Shown in pieces: positions 1 to 8,631 of a stretch of DNA of 64,000 nucleotides. Source of the DNA: Fasciola hepatica (Eukaryota; Platyhelminthes; Trematoda; Plagiorchiida; Fasciolidae). The notes under the pieces are model-generated. The model made no database searches and was not told the origin of the DNA. It worked only from the letters and a program-made list of their open reading frames with translations. The stretch is taken from contig CANUEZ040000167.1 of the NCBI GenBank assembly GCA_948099385.1, positions 1,074,001 to 1,138,000 on the forward strand. The letters are read 5' to 3'. The stretch's first letter is position 1, and each line of letters begins with the position of its first letter. The translations under genes were made by a program, and so were the position numbers.

Positions 1-1
1 T

Positions 2-612
2 TTCAAGCCATCATCTTACCCAGGACCTGACGGACTACCGCCCACTGCAATAGTTAAATGCGGATCCGACTTACCTTACCCACTACTGAATATATTTACC
101 CTATCAATGAACTCCGGTCTGGTGCCAGAAAACTGGAAACGCTCAGTCATTATCCCGCACCACAAGAAAGGTTCACTGCGTGAGGCAACAAACTACCGCC
201 CCATTAACCATAAGCCTGTCCTCTCTCGGCTAATGGAAGAAATCGTAAAAGAACACATCGTCAAACACCTCTTTCAATTGGACGTTATTAACCCTCGACA
301 ACACGGCTTCCTTCAATCAAGATCTTGCGCAACCTGCCAACTCGATTTCCTAAATCTCATCACTGAAATGGCGGACAATGGAATGGCCCCTATAGTACTT
401 TACTTGGATATGTCAGAGGCATTTGACCGCGTGCAGCACCCACACCTTCTGGCCAAAACCCGATCCCTTGTCATTACTGACCCTTTGCTATCTTGGATCA
501 ATGCTTACCTGTCTAATCACTCTCAGGTTGTCTCAATAAACAGACACTGTTCCAGGCCTAAACCAACTACAAGTAATGTTATACGGAGTTGCCTCATTGG
601 CCCTCTGTTATA
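2..612 (+). mobile_element. LINE reverse transcriptase fragment, 5' part of a split copy
   Basis: This is the fingers/palm part of a non-LTR retrotransposon reverse transcriptase, open in one frame from the window edge. Visible motifs in order are PGPDGLPPTAI, ENWKRSVIIPHHKKG, NYRPI, QHGFLQSRSCATCQLDFLNL and the palm motif YLDMSEAFDRV, which contains the first catalytic aspartate. It ends abruptly after the motif IGPLL, where the family reads S-V-L-G-P-L-L-F-L-M-Y-I-N-D. The continuation of the same domain, starting with the LMYISD motif, is found at about 7700. The copy was therefore split by an insertion. It has clearly diverged from the intact minus-strand LINE next to it but belongs to the same CR1/L2-like group. 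It is not expected to be functional. Confidence 0.88.
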
Positions 613-1748
613 AATACTGGTATATTTCTCGGCCATAGTCGAGATGCACGCTGTAGCGCATGATCATGGTGTAACACGTTACTCAATAAGATGGAATATT
701 CACAAATTCAGAATATGAAAGTCGAGAGTATCAAAGATGGAAAAACAAAGCCAGCCACAGTTTGAATGGATCATTCTGATAATTGTTTCGCGCGGCACTT
801 TTGAACCGGTTTCGATTCCGGCCTGGGCACTGGTTCGCGGTGGAAATATCGAAAAATCATTAACGCAGTGCTAAGGACGCATTACGAACGAGAATGATGC
901 GAGCCAAGGAAACCGGAGGCCCACCGAGTTTATGCAGATGGAGTAAATTTTTGAGCAAGAGGAAAAAGGGGGGAAAATTGTTAAGAAGTATGTTCGGGAA
1001 AATCAACGCATGCGAAGAGGATAGCGATCATGAAGACAATGCAAACCCTGAATGACGGATTTACCGGAGTTCAATAAACGGAATGAGTTTTGAAGCAGGG
1101 GAACATGAGACCAATTTTGTGAGAGTGAACACTGGTGGATATGGGAGAAACAGCAGACCATAGAAAGGTGAGTTTAGATTCAGGATCAGTAACATGTACC
1201 ATTCTGAAATAAGAAAGCGCAACTGGAAGGTCTTCGGGAAGTGGAGAGTCAATCTCCAGCCGGCTACGGGTCGTAGGAAAGATAAACAGTGGTAACGGAT
1301 GATAAAGTGGGAAATCTCCGCATGGACTTCAGAGTTATTATTCTGTTTCACTGACAAATATATATGTATGTGTTGACACATTTGCCTTCAATGTTATTCA
1401 GCGTCGTTTCTGGTAACGTACGGCATCGAGTGCTTAAGGTTCGTCTGGCAGGAAAATGTATGTGTCGGTCGATCAGTCGAGTGTAGCTGTTTAGTAGCGG
1501 CATGCGCGTGAACTGGAACTCGTGTTGGTTGCGTTTGAAAACGTTGAACGATCTGATAAGCAATGAGATGTATTTCCTGTTGTATGGTTTGATTTCGGTC
1601 CCAATTGCTATGGTAGGTTCCACTTGAGTCTCTGTCCGTATGAGTCAGAGTGGCATCCTTGGTTAGCCAGTTTTGCGACTGAGATAGTGGGAGACAGCAA
1701 ACCTGAAATAGAGGGGTACTGCAGTCTGGACGTGTTTCCAGCTGTGGG
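613..1748. other. Unassigned DNA between the split LINE and the inserted LINE tail
   Basis: This 1.1 kb lies between the break in the outer LINE (612) and the 3' tail of the inserted minus-strand LINE (about 1749). It is purine-rich on the + strand. Short open frames at 1061-1381 and 1348-1623 on the minus strand show no domain I recognise. It belongs to the material that interrupts the outer LINE, so it is either 3'-flanking DNA carried along with the inserted LINE or an earlier insertion. Confidence 0.4.
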
Positions 1749-2206
1749 TAATGATGATGTAATAATGAATAATAATGGTTTATTTCGGAGACGTCCGAGG
1801 CATGCCAAGTGCATAATCAGCTGTTTACAAGTGATGGAACAAACAGGCAAAACCCTTGAAAATGTGGAAATTAACATGACAGGAGTTGAAAAAGGGCTAA
1901 GAATGAAGGGGGGTTACGTGGGAAAGGAGAGCTGATAGAAAGCAGCAGTCAGGGTGTGCCCCTGCTGCGGATCAACGGTTAATGGAGGCATATAGAAACC
2001 AGTGAAGGACGAGGCATAAGAGTGACAGAAACTACGGGGTTGGATGGAAGCAAAGTGGTAAAAATTAGTGGCATTTCCATTTGTTCGGTTCATTGAGAAA
2101 ATGGCCATAGGTAGTCTAACGTTGAGAACTCAGCCAGATAGATGAAACTGTCTATCGTTGGTTGTGTCCTTAATTGAAGGGAGCAGGGTCGGAGAAGGGT
2201 TTGGTC

Positions 2207-5200
2207 TTAGAAGTCGAGGCCCCTCTCGTAAGCTATTTCTTCTGCCACGCATATATTAGATAACTGTAGTGCACGGGTGACGCTGAGATATGGGATGAGT
2301 GCCGACAGAAATTGGGACTTGGTTTGTGAAGCTCGAAGGGTGATGGGCAACTTGTTCCAGACTTTAGAGTAGACAAGAAGGAAGAAACGTGACCGTATGG
2401 CCGACTTAGCTATACTCGAAGGGACAGTAAAAGGCCTGTGCCGAAGTGAGTAGGGGGTTTCACGGGAGAAGCTTACTGGGTCAAAGGAAAAAGACCGGTT
2501 ATGGAGCAGGTTATACAAAAAGACTAAGTTTAGTCTTAAGCGGCGGAGCCAGAGTGGGTCAAGATCCAGATTTTGGCATCGTTCTCTATAGCTTAAAGAC
2601 GTGGACCAACCAAGTAGTTGTTTGGTGAAACGCCTTTGTATGCTTTCAATCGCAACTCTGTCGAATTTCGTCATGTTTGAAAATATTATTGGGCAGTATT
2701 CGAGCAAAGGCCTGATGTGTGATTTGTAGATGCTGATGATGCTGTCCCGGAGACGAAAGGAGCGGAAGAGAAGGGCCACACTTCTTCTAGCCTTGGCCGC
2801 TTGGATGGCAGCGTGCTCAGAAAAGTTGAGGGAGCAGGAATAGTTGAGGCCCAAATCGCGGACAGTAGGTCGAATGGCTATTGGAGACCCACCAAGAGTT
2901 AAGGATCCAGGGGGCAATTGGAACTTGTAGGTTAGGACCTCGCACTTATCAGTGGAAAAGCTCATCCTCCAGGTGTGGCACCAGCGGTCAAGTGCTGCGA
3001 GGTCAGCGGAAATGTTGCAAAGAGTATGGGTAGCATCGTCTGCAAACAAGAATGGCGTGCCATGGTGTACTAGATCCAATGCGTCGTTAATGTACATCAG
3101 AAATAGGAGAGGACCCAGTACGCTTCCCTGTATAACGCCACTTGTAACAGGTTTCGGTTTAGAAGTATGTCCGTTGGCGAGGACCACTTGCGAACGATGA
3201 GCAAGATAAGATTTCAGCCAAGAAAACAGCGGGTCACCAATGCCGAATGAACGCAATTTGGAGATAAGATGCAGGTGTGGAACACGGTCGAAAGCCTTCG
3301 ACAGATCTAGGTAGACAACTACTAATGCCTGCCCGCTATCAACAGCCTTAGTGACTAGGTTGAGGAAGTCAAACTGACATGTGGTGCATGATCGCGATTT
3401 GAGGAACCCGTGCTGCCTATCGCTAAGAAGGTTAGAAGCGAGAAGATGGGTGGTAATGCCATCTTTGATAATCGTTTCCATTATTCTGGAAATGATAGGG
3501 GTATGGTTGATGGGGCGGTAATTAGCAAGTTCGTGGACAGGTCCTTTTTTATGTCGTGGGATGATGACTGAACGCTTCCAGTTCGACGGTACCAAACTAA
3601 ATTTCAGTGACAAGGTGAATAGGTTCAGTAGTAAAAGTGGAAGGTCCGATCCACCGTTAATGATTGCAGCTGGGGGCAACCCGTCTGGTCCAGGACGCGC
3701 AGATGCTTTATAACGTGAGATGAGCCTGGAAATAACGTTTGCTTCAAAGGTTAGGGTAGATAAGGAAGAGCTGGTAATGGCCAGAGGATTTGGGGGTGCT
3801 GTGTCTGAGGCCAGGGCCATGGAATTGGCGAAGTAATGGTTGAAGGCCTCAGCGATATCAGAAGGGGAGGTGGCCGAAGTTTTATTCGGTAACACGACAT
3901 ATTGGATCATAGTATCCGTTGCCGAATTCCTAGATTTGTGTAGGAGTGAGAGTTTCAGTGCTTTGTTGGGATGCCTTAGGGCTTTGGATTCTTCGTTGCG
4001 GAGCTGTTTTTCCTTTAGGTCCCGGATAATATCAGTAAGACGCGTTAGCCTTATGAAAAGAGAAAAGTCGTGGTTTTGGAGGTAAAGTCTTTGCATCTTA
4101 AGGTACTTTTGTTGGAGGGATGCAAGCTTGGACTTCCTAACGGAGGAGTTTTGGGATATTGGGCTAAGTTTCTGGAGGCAGTTTCCCATGTTAAAGTAAA
4201 AGTGATCAGCTGCTTGTTGGGGGTCAGCCGTTAGAAAAAAACTGCTCCAATCTTGATTATGGATGAGATTGGGCAGAGGGTTCCAATTTAAACGGACGGG
4301 ATTGTTGACTGGGGTCAGATAGTCTGGTGGATAAGGATTAAAGGAAAGGTTACCGGCCACTATCTTATGGTCGCTACCCGGAAATTTATTCAGAACGGAA
4401 ACCGAAAAGTGGGAAACGCTGTGGGTGAATATAAGATCTAGTATGTTGGCGTTTCTAGTAGGGGTTTTAACGTGTTGCACCCAGCCCCCAATGTGAGTAT
4501 GGGACACAAAGTCTATTAAGTTGGAAGGTGCCGTGAGGTTTCTCCAGGATATTTTAGGCCAGTTAAAATCACCGGCTATGATTTTCGCTGCCGAAGGTAG
4601 AAGTGAAAGGTAATCAAAGGCTTCAATTAAAGAAGTTAAGTCTGCAATAGTAGATGAGGGCGGGCGATAGATACAGCCAATGTGCATGACTACAGTTGAG
4701 AACCGAATTGTGAGCCACAGAGAATCCGGAATTGAGTCGAGTGTGGCATGTCTGATGGGGACTACTGAAAGGGCGTGCTGTACGTACACAAGGCACCCAC
4801 CTCCGCGTCTGTCGATCCTATTTACCCTAAAAACCTTGTACCCTTCAAGCATAACTTCGCTTGTGCTGGTGTGTTCGGTGAGCCAGGTTTCAGTAATAAA
4901 GATGATGTCAGGACTGGAGGTTATGATATAATTCTTTAAGTGATGAAGCTTATTTAAGATGGATCGCGAGTTAAATAAGATGAATGACAACCCACTCATG
5001 TGGAAGTGAGTGTCAGGGTTAGGTAACGCATGGGAGTTGTTGGTCGGAGGAAGTGCACGGTGAGGGGCGTGAGTTGGAGCTATTACCGAAGAGGAGGAAA
5101 AGTGAGCGTTGGATGCCTCCGCGATGGCTTCGGAAGCACCAGCCGCCGACGAACCGGAAGTAATTAATTTAGGGTTATTACGGGGTGAAAGAGAAGACCT

Positions 5201-5389
5201 TAGACGAAGTAGTCCTGCCACTTGTCCTGATTCGTTGGGATCGTTCAATGCCCCAGTGCAGTGATAGAATACGTGGTTATGGAAGGTATTGGCTTGCCCA
5301 CGTGACAACCTTGGTATTGGTTGTTGTGTGGTAAGAGCAGGCCTCAGAGGGTAGGGACTAAAAGAGTTTGGGGTGGCTTCGCCGCCCAT
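2207..5389 (-). CDS. LINE ORF2: AP-type endonuclease plus reverse transcriptase
   Basis: This 1060-residue uninterrupted polyprotein nicks target DNA and reverse transcribes the element RNA at the nick. After a low-complexity leader of about 135 residues comes an apurinic-type endonuclease domain with the motifs FNSRSILNKL, FITETWLT, a GGGCLVYV strand, AGDFNWP, ILDLIFTHS and GSDHKIV. The reverse transcriptase follows, with PGPDGLPPA, NWKRSVIIPRHKKG, NYRPINH, HGFLKSRSCTTC, VVYLDLSKAFDRV, GVIQGSVLGPLLFLMYIND and the catalytic FLFADDA. A C-terminal LINE tail includes RPLLEYCPIIF and VWNKLPITL. Length and order fit CR1/L2-type ORF2 proteins. All catalytic motifs I know to look for are present and no frameshift is seen, so the protein may be functional. 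Confidence 0.93.
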   Translation of the reverse strand: MGGEATPNSFSPYPLRPALTTQQPIPRLSRGQANTFHNHVFYHCTGALNDPNESGQVAGLLRLRSSLSPRNNPKLITSGSSAAGASEAIAEASNAHFSSSSVIAPTHAPHRALPPTNNSHALPNPDTHFHMSGLSFILFNSRSILNKLHHLKNYIITSSPDIIFITETWLTEHTSTSEVMLEGYKVFRVNRIDRRGGGCLVYVQHALSVVPIRHATLDSIPDSLWLTIRFSTVVMHIGCIYRPPSSTIADLTSLIEAFDYLSLLPSAAKIIAGDFNWPKISWRNLTAPSNLIDFVSHTHIGGWVQHVKTPTRNANILDLIFTHSVSHFSVSVLNKFPGSDHKIVAGNLSFNPYPPDYLTPVNNPVRLNWNPLPNLIHNQDWSSFFLTADPQQAADHFYFNMGNCLQKLSPISQNSSVRKSKLASLQQKYLKMQRLYLQNHDFSLFIRLTRLTDIIRDLKEKQLRNEESKALRHPNKALKLSLLHKSRNSATDTMIQYVVLPNKTSATSPSDIAEAFNHYFANSMALASDTAPPNPLAITSSSLSTLTFEANVISRLISRYKASARPGPDGLPPAAIINGGSDLPLLLLNLFTLSLKFSLVPSNWKRSVIIPRHKKGPVHELANYRPINHTPIISRIMETIIKDGITTHLLASNLLSDRQHGFLKSRSCTTCQFDFLNLVTKAVDSGQALVVVYLDLSKAFDRVPHLHLISKLRSFGIGDPLFSWLKSYLAHRSQVVLANGHTSKPKPVTSGVIQGSVLGPLLFLMYINDALDLVHHGTPFLFADDATHTLCNISADLAALDRWCHTWRMSFSTDKCEVLTYKFQLPPGSLTLGGSPIAIRPTVRDLGLNYSCSLNFSEHAAIQAAKARRSVALLFRSFRLRDSIISIYKSHIRPLLEYCPIIFSNMTKFDRVAIESIQRRFTKQLLGWSTSLSYRERCQNLDLDPLWLRRLRLNLVFLYNLLHNRSFSFDPVSFSRETPYSLRHRPFTVPSSIAKSAIRSRFFLLVYSKVWNKLPITLRASQTKSQFLSALIPYLSVTRALQLSNICVAEEIAYERGLDF

Positions 5390-5574
5390 CGATGCGACTT
5401 GCCCGGGTGAGGTAGGATAGGAATCGGCGGTTGGTAGGGGGGTTATATGGAGGTCATCAACGAAGGAGGTATTGGTAATACGCAGTGTTGGGTAGTTGGC
5501 CTTCGGAGTTCGGTGTGCTGCCGAAGGTATGAACGACTGGTAAGGTGTCGGTATTGAAAAGTGGTTCGTCAGGG

Positions 5575-7233
5575 CTAAAAGAGACGAAAGATTGTGGGAT
5601 TGTATGCCACAGGGTGGGGAAAATTTACTCGGAGGGGGTTTGTGGATGTATCCTGCGCGTAAAACGCCTGTGGTGGAGCAAAACGAAAATTTTGGTATGG
5701 TAAAGGAACTAGCGGGATAAACGGTGGCGGCACGGAAAAGTTAGGAAATGAAGAGCTAGACAGATGCAGCTTTGAATAATGGCTGTGAAGTGCTTTGCGA
5801 GCATCGTCCGTATAAATGCGCGTAGAGTGAGGATTTCGCTGGTAGGAATAACGGTTTGAAAAACAATCTATTTTGGGAACAGAAACTGTAGGTCCCGGCA
5901 TTAGTGACATCTCACAAGGGTGTCTGTTTGCTTCTAATCTTTGCATGACATTAGGGGTGCAGCCTGGTGCTATAAGGCGGTCGTTGCCTAATGAACTAAA
6001 TGTTGAGGCCTTCAGTAGGGATGGAGTGTGGGTTGCCGAATTCTGGATTTGCGGCCATGTGTTACCGTTGCTATCGACACTCTGCATTGGGGGCTGAGTG
6101 TAGATCGTTACCAACTTTCGGCCCATTGGTGATAAGTTAGATTGCAACGGTGAGGTTGTGTCCTTAGGTACGCTACTTCTTGGCAGCTTGCTTACGGGTG
6201 TATGCCCTGAATTCTGACAGGTTTGATTCGAACGAAAATGACCTGGAAATGGTATGGTGCGGTCGCGCGGATGGGTTTTAGTTGTGGCTATGTGGTGTGG
6301 ACAAGAACGACCACACTTTGATTTATGTGTCGCCTTGGGAGAGTAATGCAAAGTTGTTAGGTCAGGGAGGCTACGCGAGTTAGGTAGCTGCTTCTGATGC
6401 GCAGAGCTAAGCTGTCTGGCAGGACTTGGAGGATTCGAGTCCCAGGCATCTGCGACACTCTTGACGAGCCTAGGGCGCTTGGAGACTGGTGGATTTGGAG
6501 AAGGCCCAGGCGTTGCGTCAAGGTCTACATCAGGCAGTCGTTGCCTGGTAGACGCTGGCTTCATAGAGTAGGTTAGGGGAATGACGGGGTTAGGTGTCTT
6601 TTGGGCAGATTCCTGCCTTGGATGTTTGCGGAAGTTCGACTTTCTCAGCACTTCTCTTTGTAGTGGTGTTTTGTCAGGTGCTATTCGAATGTTCTTGTAT
6701 GGCGAATTAATAGCAATAATTGTTTGTTTATGAATGAACTCACTGGCCGTCAGTGAGTCCGGAAATTGGAAAAGTAGAGGGCATTGGTGTCGTTGTGTTT
6801 GTTTGCGTAGTCTGCTGCTACGGCATATCACACGTTCCATGTTGGCGGCCTTCAGCAAGGTACTGCTGACCATGTTGAGTGGGGCCCTATCGGGAATGTT
6901 AAATACAATGGCGTGATTCGAGTTTCGTATTCGTTTTGAAACCTCTGCAGATATGCTGTCAATGAAGTTACACGTGGCAACTAAGTTACAGTCCGTAGTT
7001 ACCATAGAGGGCTCGAGGAGTTGAGCCAGTGGTGTCAGAATTCTGGTGGCTCTGTCAAGATCTTCAATCCGCGATTCGAGTGAGCTAACGTGTTGTAAGA
7101 GGCTGTCAATCTTACTATTTGCGTCATCATGGATGTTCGTTAATGAGACGGAGCATGGCGTAGTGATTGGGAGACGTACGGCTACGCGTGGCAAAATCTT
7201 ACCGGCCGGTCTGCTTCTTTTGGAATTGCGCAT
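5575..7233 (-). CDS. LINE ORF1: nucleic-acid-binding protein
   Basis: This 552-residue ORF lies directly upstream of ORF2 in the element, separated by 185 bp. A short heptad-like stretch (about residues 35-70, including SKIDSLLQHVSSLESRIEDL) suggests a coiled coil. It is followed by a compact region around residues 100-200 (NHAIVFNIPDRAPLN, then LLFQFPDSLTASEFI) resembling the RRM-like fold seen in many LINE ORF1 proteins. The rest is rich in serine, proline and basic residues. Proteins of this type coat the element RNA and act as chaperones. Calling it ORF1 rests mainly on position and on the coiled-coil plus RRM-like layout; I did not recognise a conserved zinc knuckle. Confidence 0.8.
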   Translation of the reverse strand: MRNSKRSRPAGKILPRVAVRLPITTPCSVSLTNIHDDANSKIDSLLQHVSSLESRIEDLDRATRILTPLAQLLEPSMVTTDCNLVATCNFIDSISAEVSKRIRNSNHAIVFNIPDRAPLNMVSSTLLKAANMERVICRSSRLRKQTQRHQCPLLFQFPDSLTASEFIHKQTIIAINSPYKNIRIAPDKTPLQREVLRKSNFRKHPRQESAQKTPNPVIPLTYSMKPASTRQRLPDVDLDATPGPSPNPPVSKRPRLVKSVADAWDSNPPSPARQLSSAHQKQLPNSRSLPDLTTLHYSPKATHKSKCGRSCPHHIATTKTHPRDRTIPFPGHFRSNQTCQNSGHTPVSKLPRSSVPKDTTSPLQSNLSPMGRKLVTIYTQPPMQSVDSNGNTWPQIQNSATHTPSLLKASTFSSLGNDRLIAPGCTPNVMQRLEANRHPCEMSLMPGPTVSVPKIDCFSNRYSYQRNPHSTRIYTDDARKALHSHYSKLHLSSSSFPNFSVPPPFIPLVPLPYQNFRFAPPQAFYAQDTSTNPLRVNFPHPVAYNPTIFRLF

Positions 7234-7695
7234 TGTGTCTGCAGGCTTCGGATAACCAACTAGTTTTATTGAAAATTTAGCGACTGCAAAGAGCCTAGAT
7301 ACGGAACGGATATAAAATTCTATAGGAAGTCACCTAGGGTGTTTGCAAATAGGGTTGACTAGGTGGTTTCACTGTTTGGACGAAGGGGGGTTAGAGTTTT
7401 AGCCAAGTGGGAAACGATAACCAAAAGGGTTGATTCAGCAAACAATCGCTGAGTATTTTATAGATGGGCTCACAAGGGGTGATTTGTGGCAGGTAAAGGT
7501 CTAGATTTCCCATTATAGGGTTGTGTTGATTTTTCACGGTAATAAGTTATGGACCCACGGTGGTGTGTCGCAGTTATTGCCACGGACTATTTGACGCTTC
7601 AGAGTTGATAGATATTACTACCAGGAGCTAAGTAAAAACAGGCCTAAACGATGGGAAAAGGAAAAAAACGAGACAACCTGATATATACGTCACGT

Positions 7696-8631
7696 TGACC
7701 TTGACCTCATGTATATAAGCGACATATTCCTCTCAGTGAGCCATGGCACCCATTCCTTTTTGCTGATGGCATTAAAATTGTCTACTCATTCAGGCCTGAA
7801 TGCATCGCCTCGGCCATCTTAAACATCTCTTAAGACATATCTGCACTCCATAGATGGTGCTCAACTTGGCAGATGAAGTTTTCCGCTGACAAATGCGAGG
7901 TTCTTACATACAAAGGCAAGCTACCTCCAAGATCCTTGGCCGTTTGTGGTTCAACCGTTTCTAACAAGCAAATCGTTCGGGACCATGGCTTAAACTTTTC
8001 CTGCACATTTAATTTCTCTGAATATTCAGCCCTCCAAGTCGCTTAGGCCAGAAAGCACCCGGGGCTGATATTTCGCTCCTTCCGGCTTCGAGACTGCATT
8101 CTCTTCCTCTATAAATCTCATGCTAGGCCTTTATAAGAATATTGCCCACTGATCTTTTCTAGTACGCGGAAATCAGACAGAATTGGCACCGAAGCAGTTC
8201 AACGTAGTTTTACTAAGCGACTGATTGGATGGAGCTCGCCTCTCACTTATAAAGAACGCTGCTTATCTTTTAAACTAGACCCTTTATGGCTTCGCCGTAT
8301 GAAATTGAACCTTATCTTTTTGTATAACATCCTTCACAGCCGGACATATACTTCTAATCCATTGCACTTTGCGCCTGTTTCTAGCTATCCACTACGTTCT
8401 AGAATTCTTAACCTTTCAACCCGTATTACCAACACTAGCTTACGTTCACACTTCGTCATCACAGCGTACTGTAACATATGGAATAAATTACCTTTAGAAC
8501 TACGCAGTTCTACTTCCAGCCATCGGTTTAGAAGTGCGTTGGATAAATTCCTCACGGTTACCCAAACCTCACAGCTCCTAAGTTTAGACATACCGGATGA
8601 CCAAGCCTACGAAAAGGGTCTAGACTCTTGA
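7696..8631 (+). mobile_element. LINE reverse transcriptase fragment, 3' part of the split copy
   Basis: This continues the copy that stops at 612. Translation starts near LMYISDIF, passes through a shifted version of the catalytic box (PFLFADGIKIV, where the family has F-A-D-D) and then follows the C-terminal part of ORF2: MKFSADKCEVLTYKGKLPP, SEYSALQVA, LIFRSFRLRDC, FTKRLIGWSSPLTYKERC. It ends with an open stretch at 8299-8631 that contains IWNKLPLELRSS and stops after QAYEKGLDS. The intact minus-strand LINE ends with a closely similar IAYERGLDF. Several stops and frameshifts between 7780 and 8290, and loss of the second catalytic aspartate, show it is dead. Confidence 0.85.

Larger units (their letters stand above)
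1749..7695 (-). mobile_element. Full-length-looking CR1/L2-like LINE with intact ORF1 and ORF2
   Basis: This is a minus-strand non-LTR retrotransposon read from about 7695 down to about 1749. In element order it has roughly 460 bp of 5' leader, ORF1 (5575-7233), a 185-bp spacer, ORF2 with endonuclease and reverse transcriptase (2207-5389), and about 460 bp of 3' untranslated region. The 3' end carries an AATAAA signal (the complement of 1777-1788) followed by an ATT/ATC-rich microsatellite-like tail at 1749-1776. The same signal and tail type closes the outer LINE at 11226-11265. Both ORFs are free of stops, so this copy is young compared with everything around it. The 5' border is set by where the outer LINE resumes and is uncertain by some tens of bases. 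Confidence 0.85.

Noticed and set aside
2446..5000. Plus-strand ORFs at 2446, 2952, 3840 and 4680
   Set aside because: Shadows of the intact ORF2 on the minus strand.
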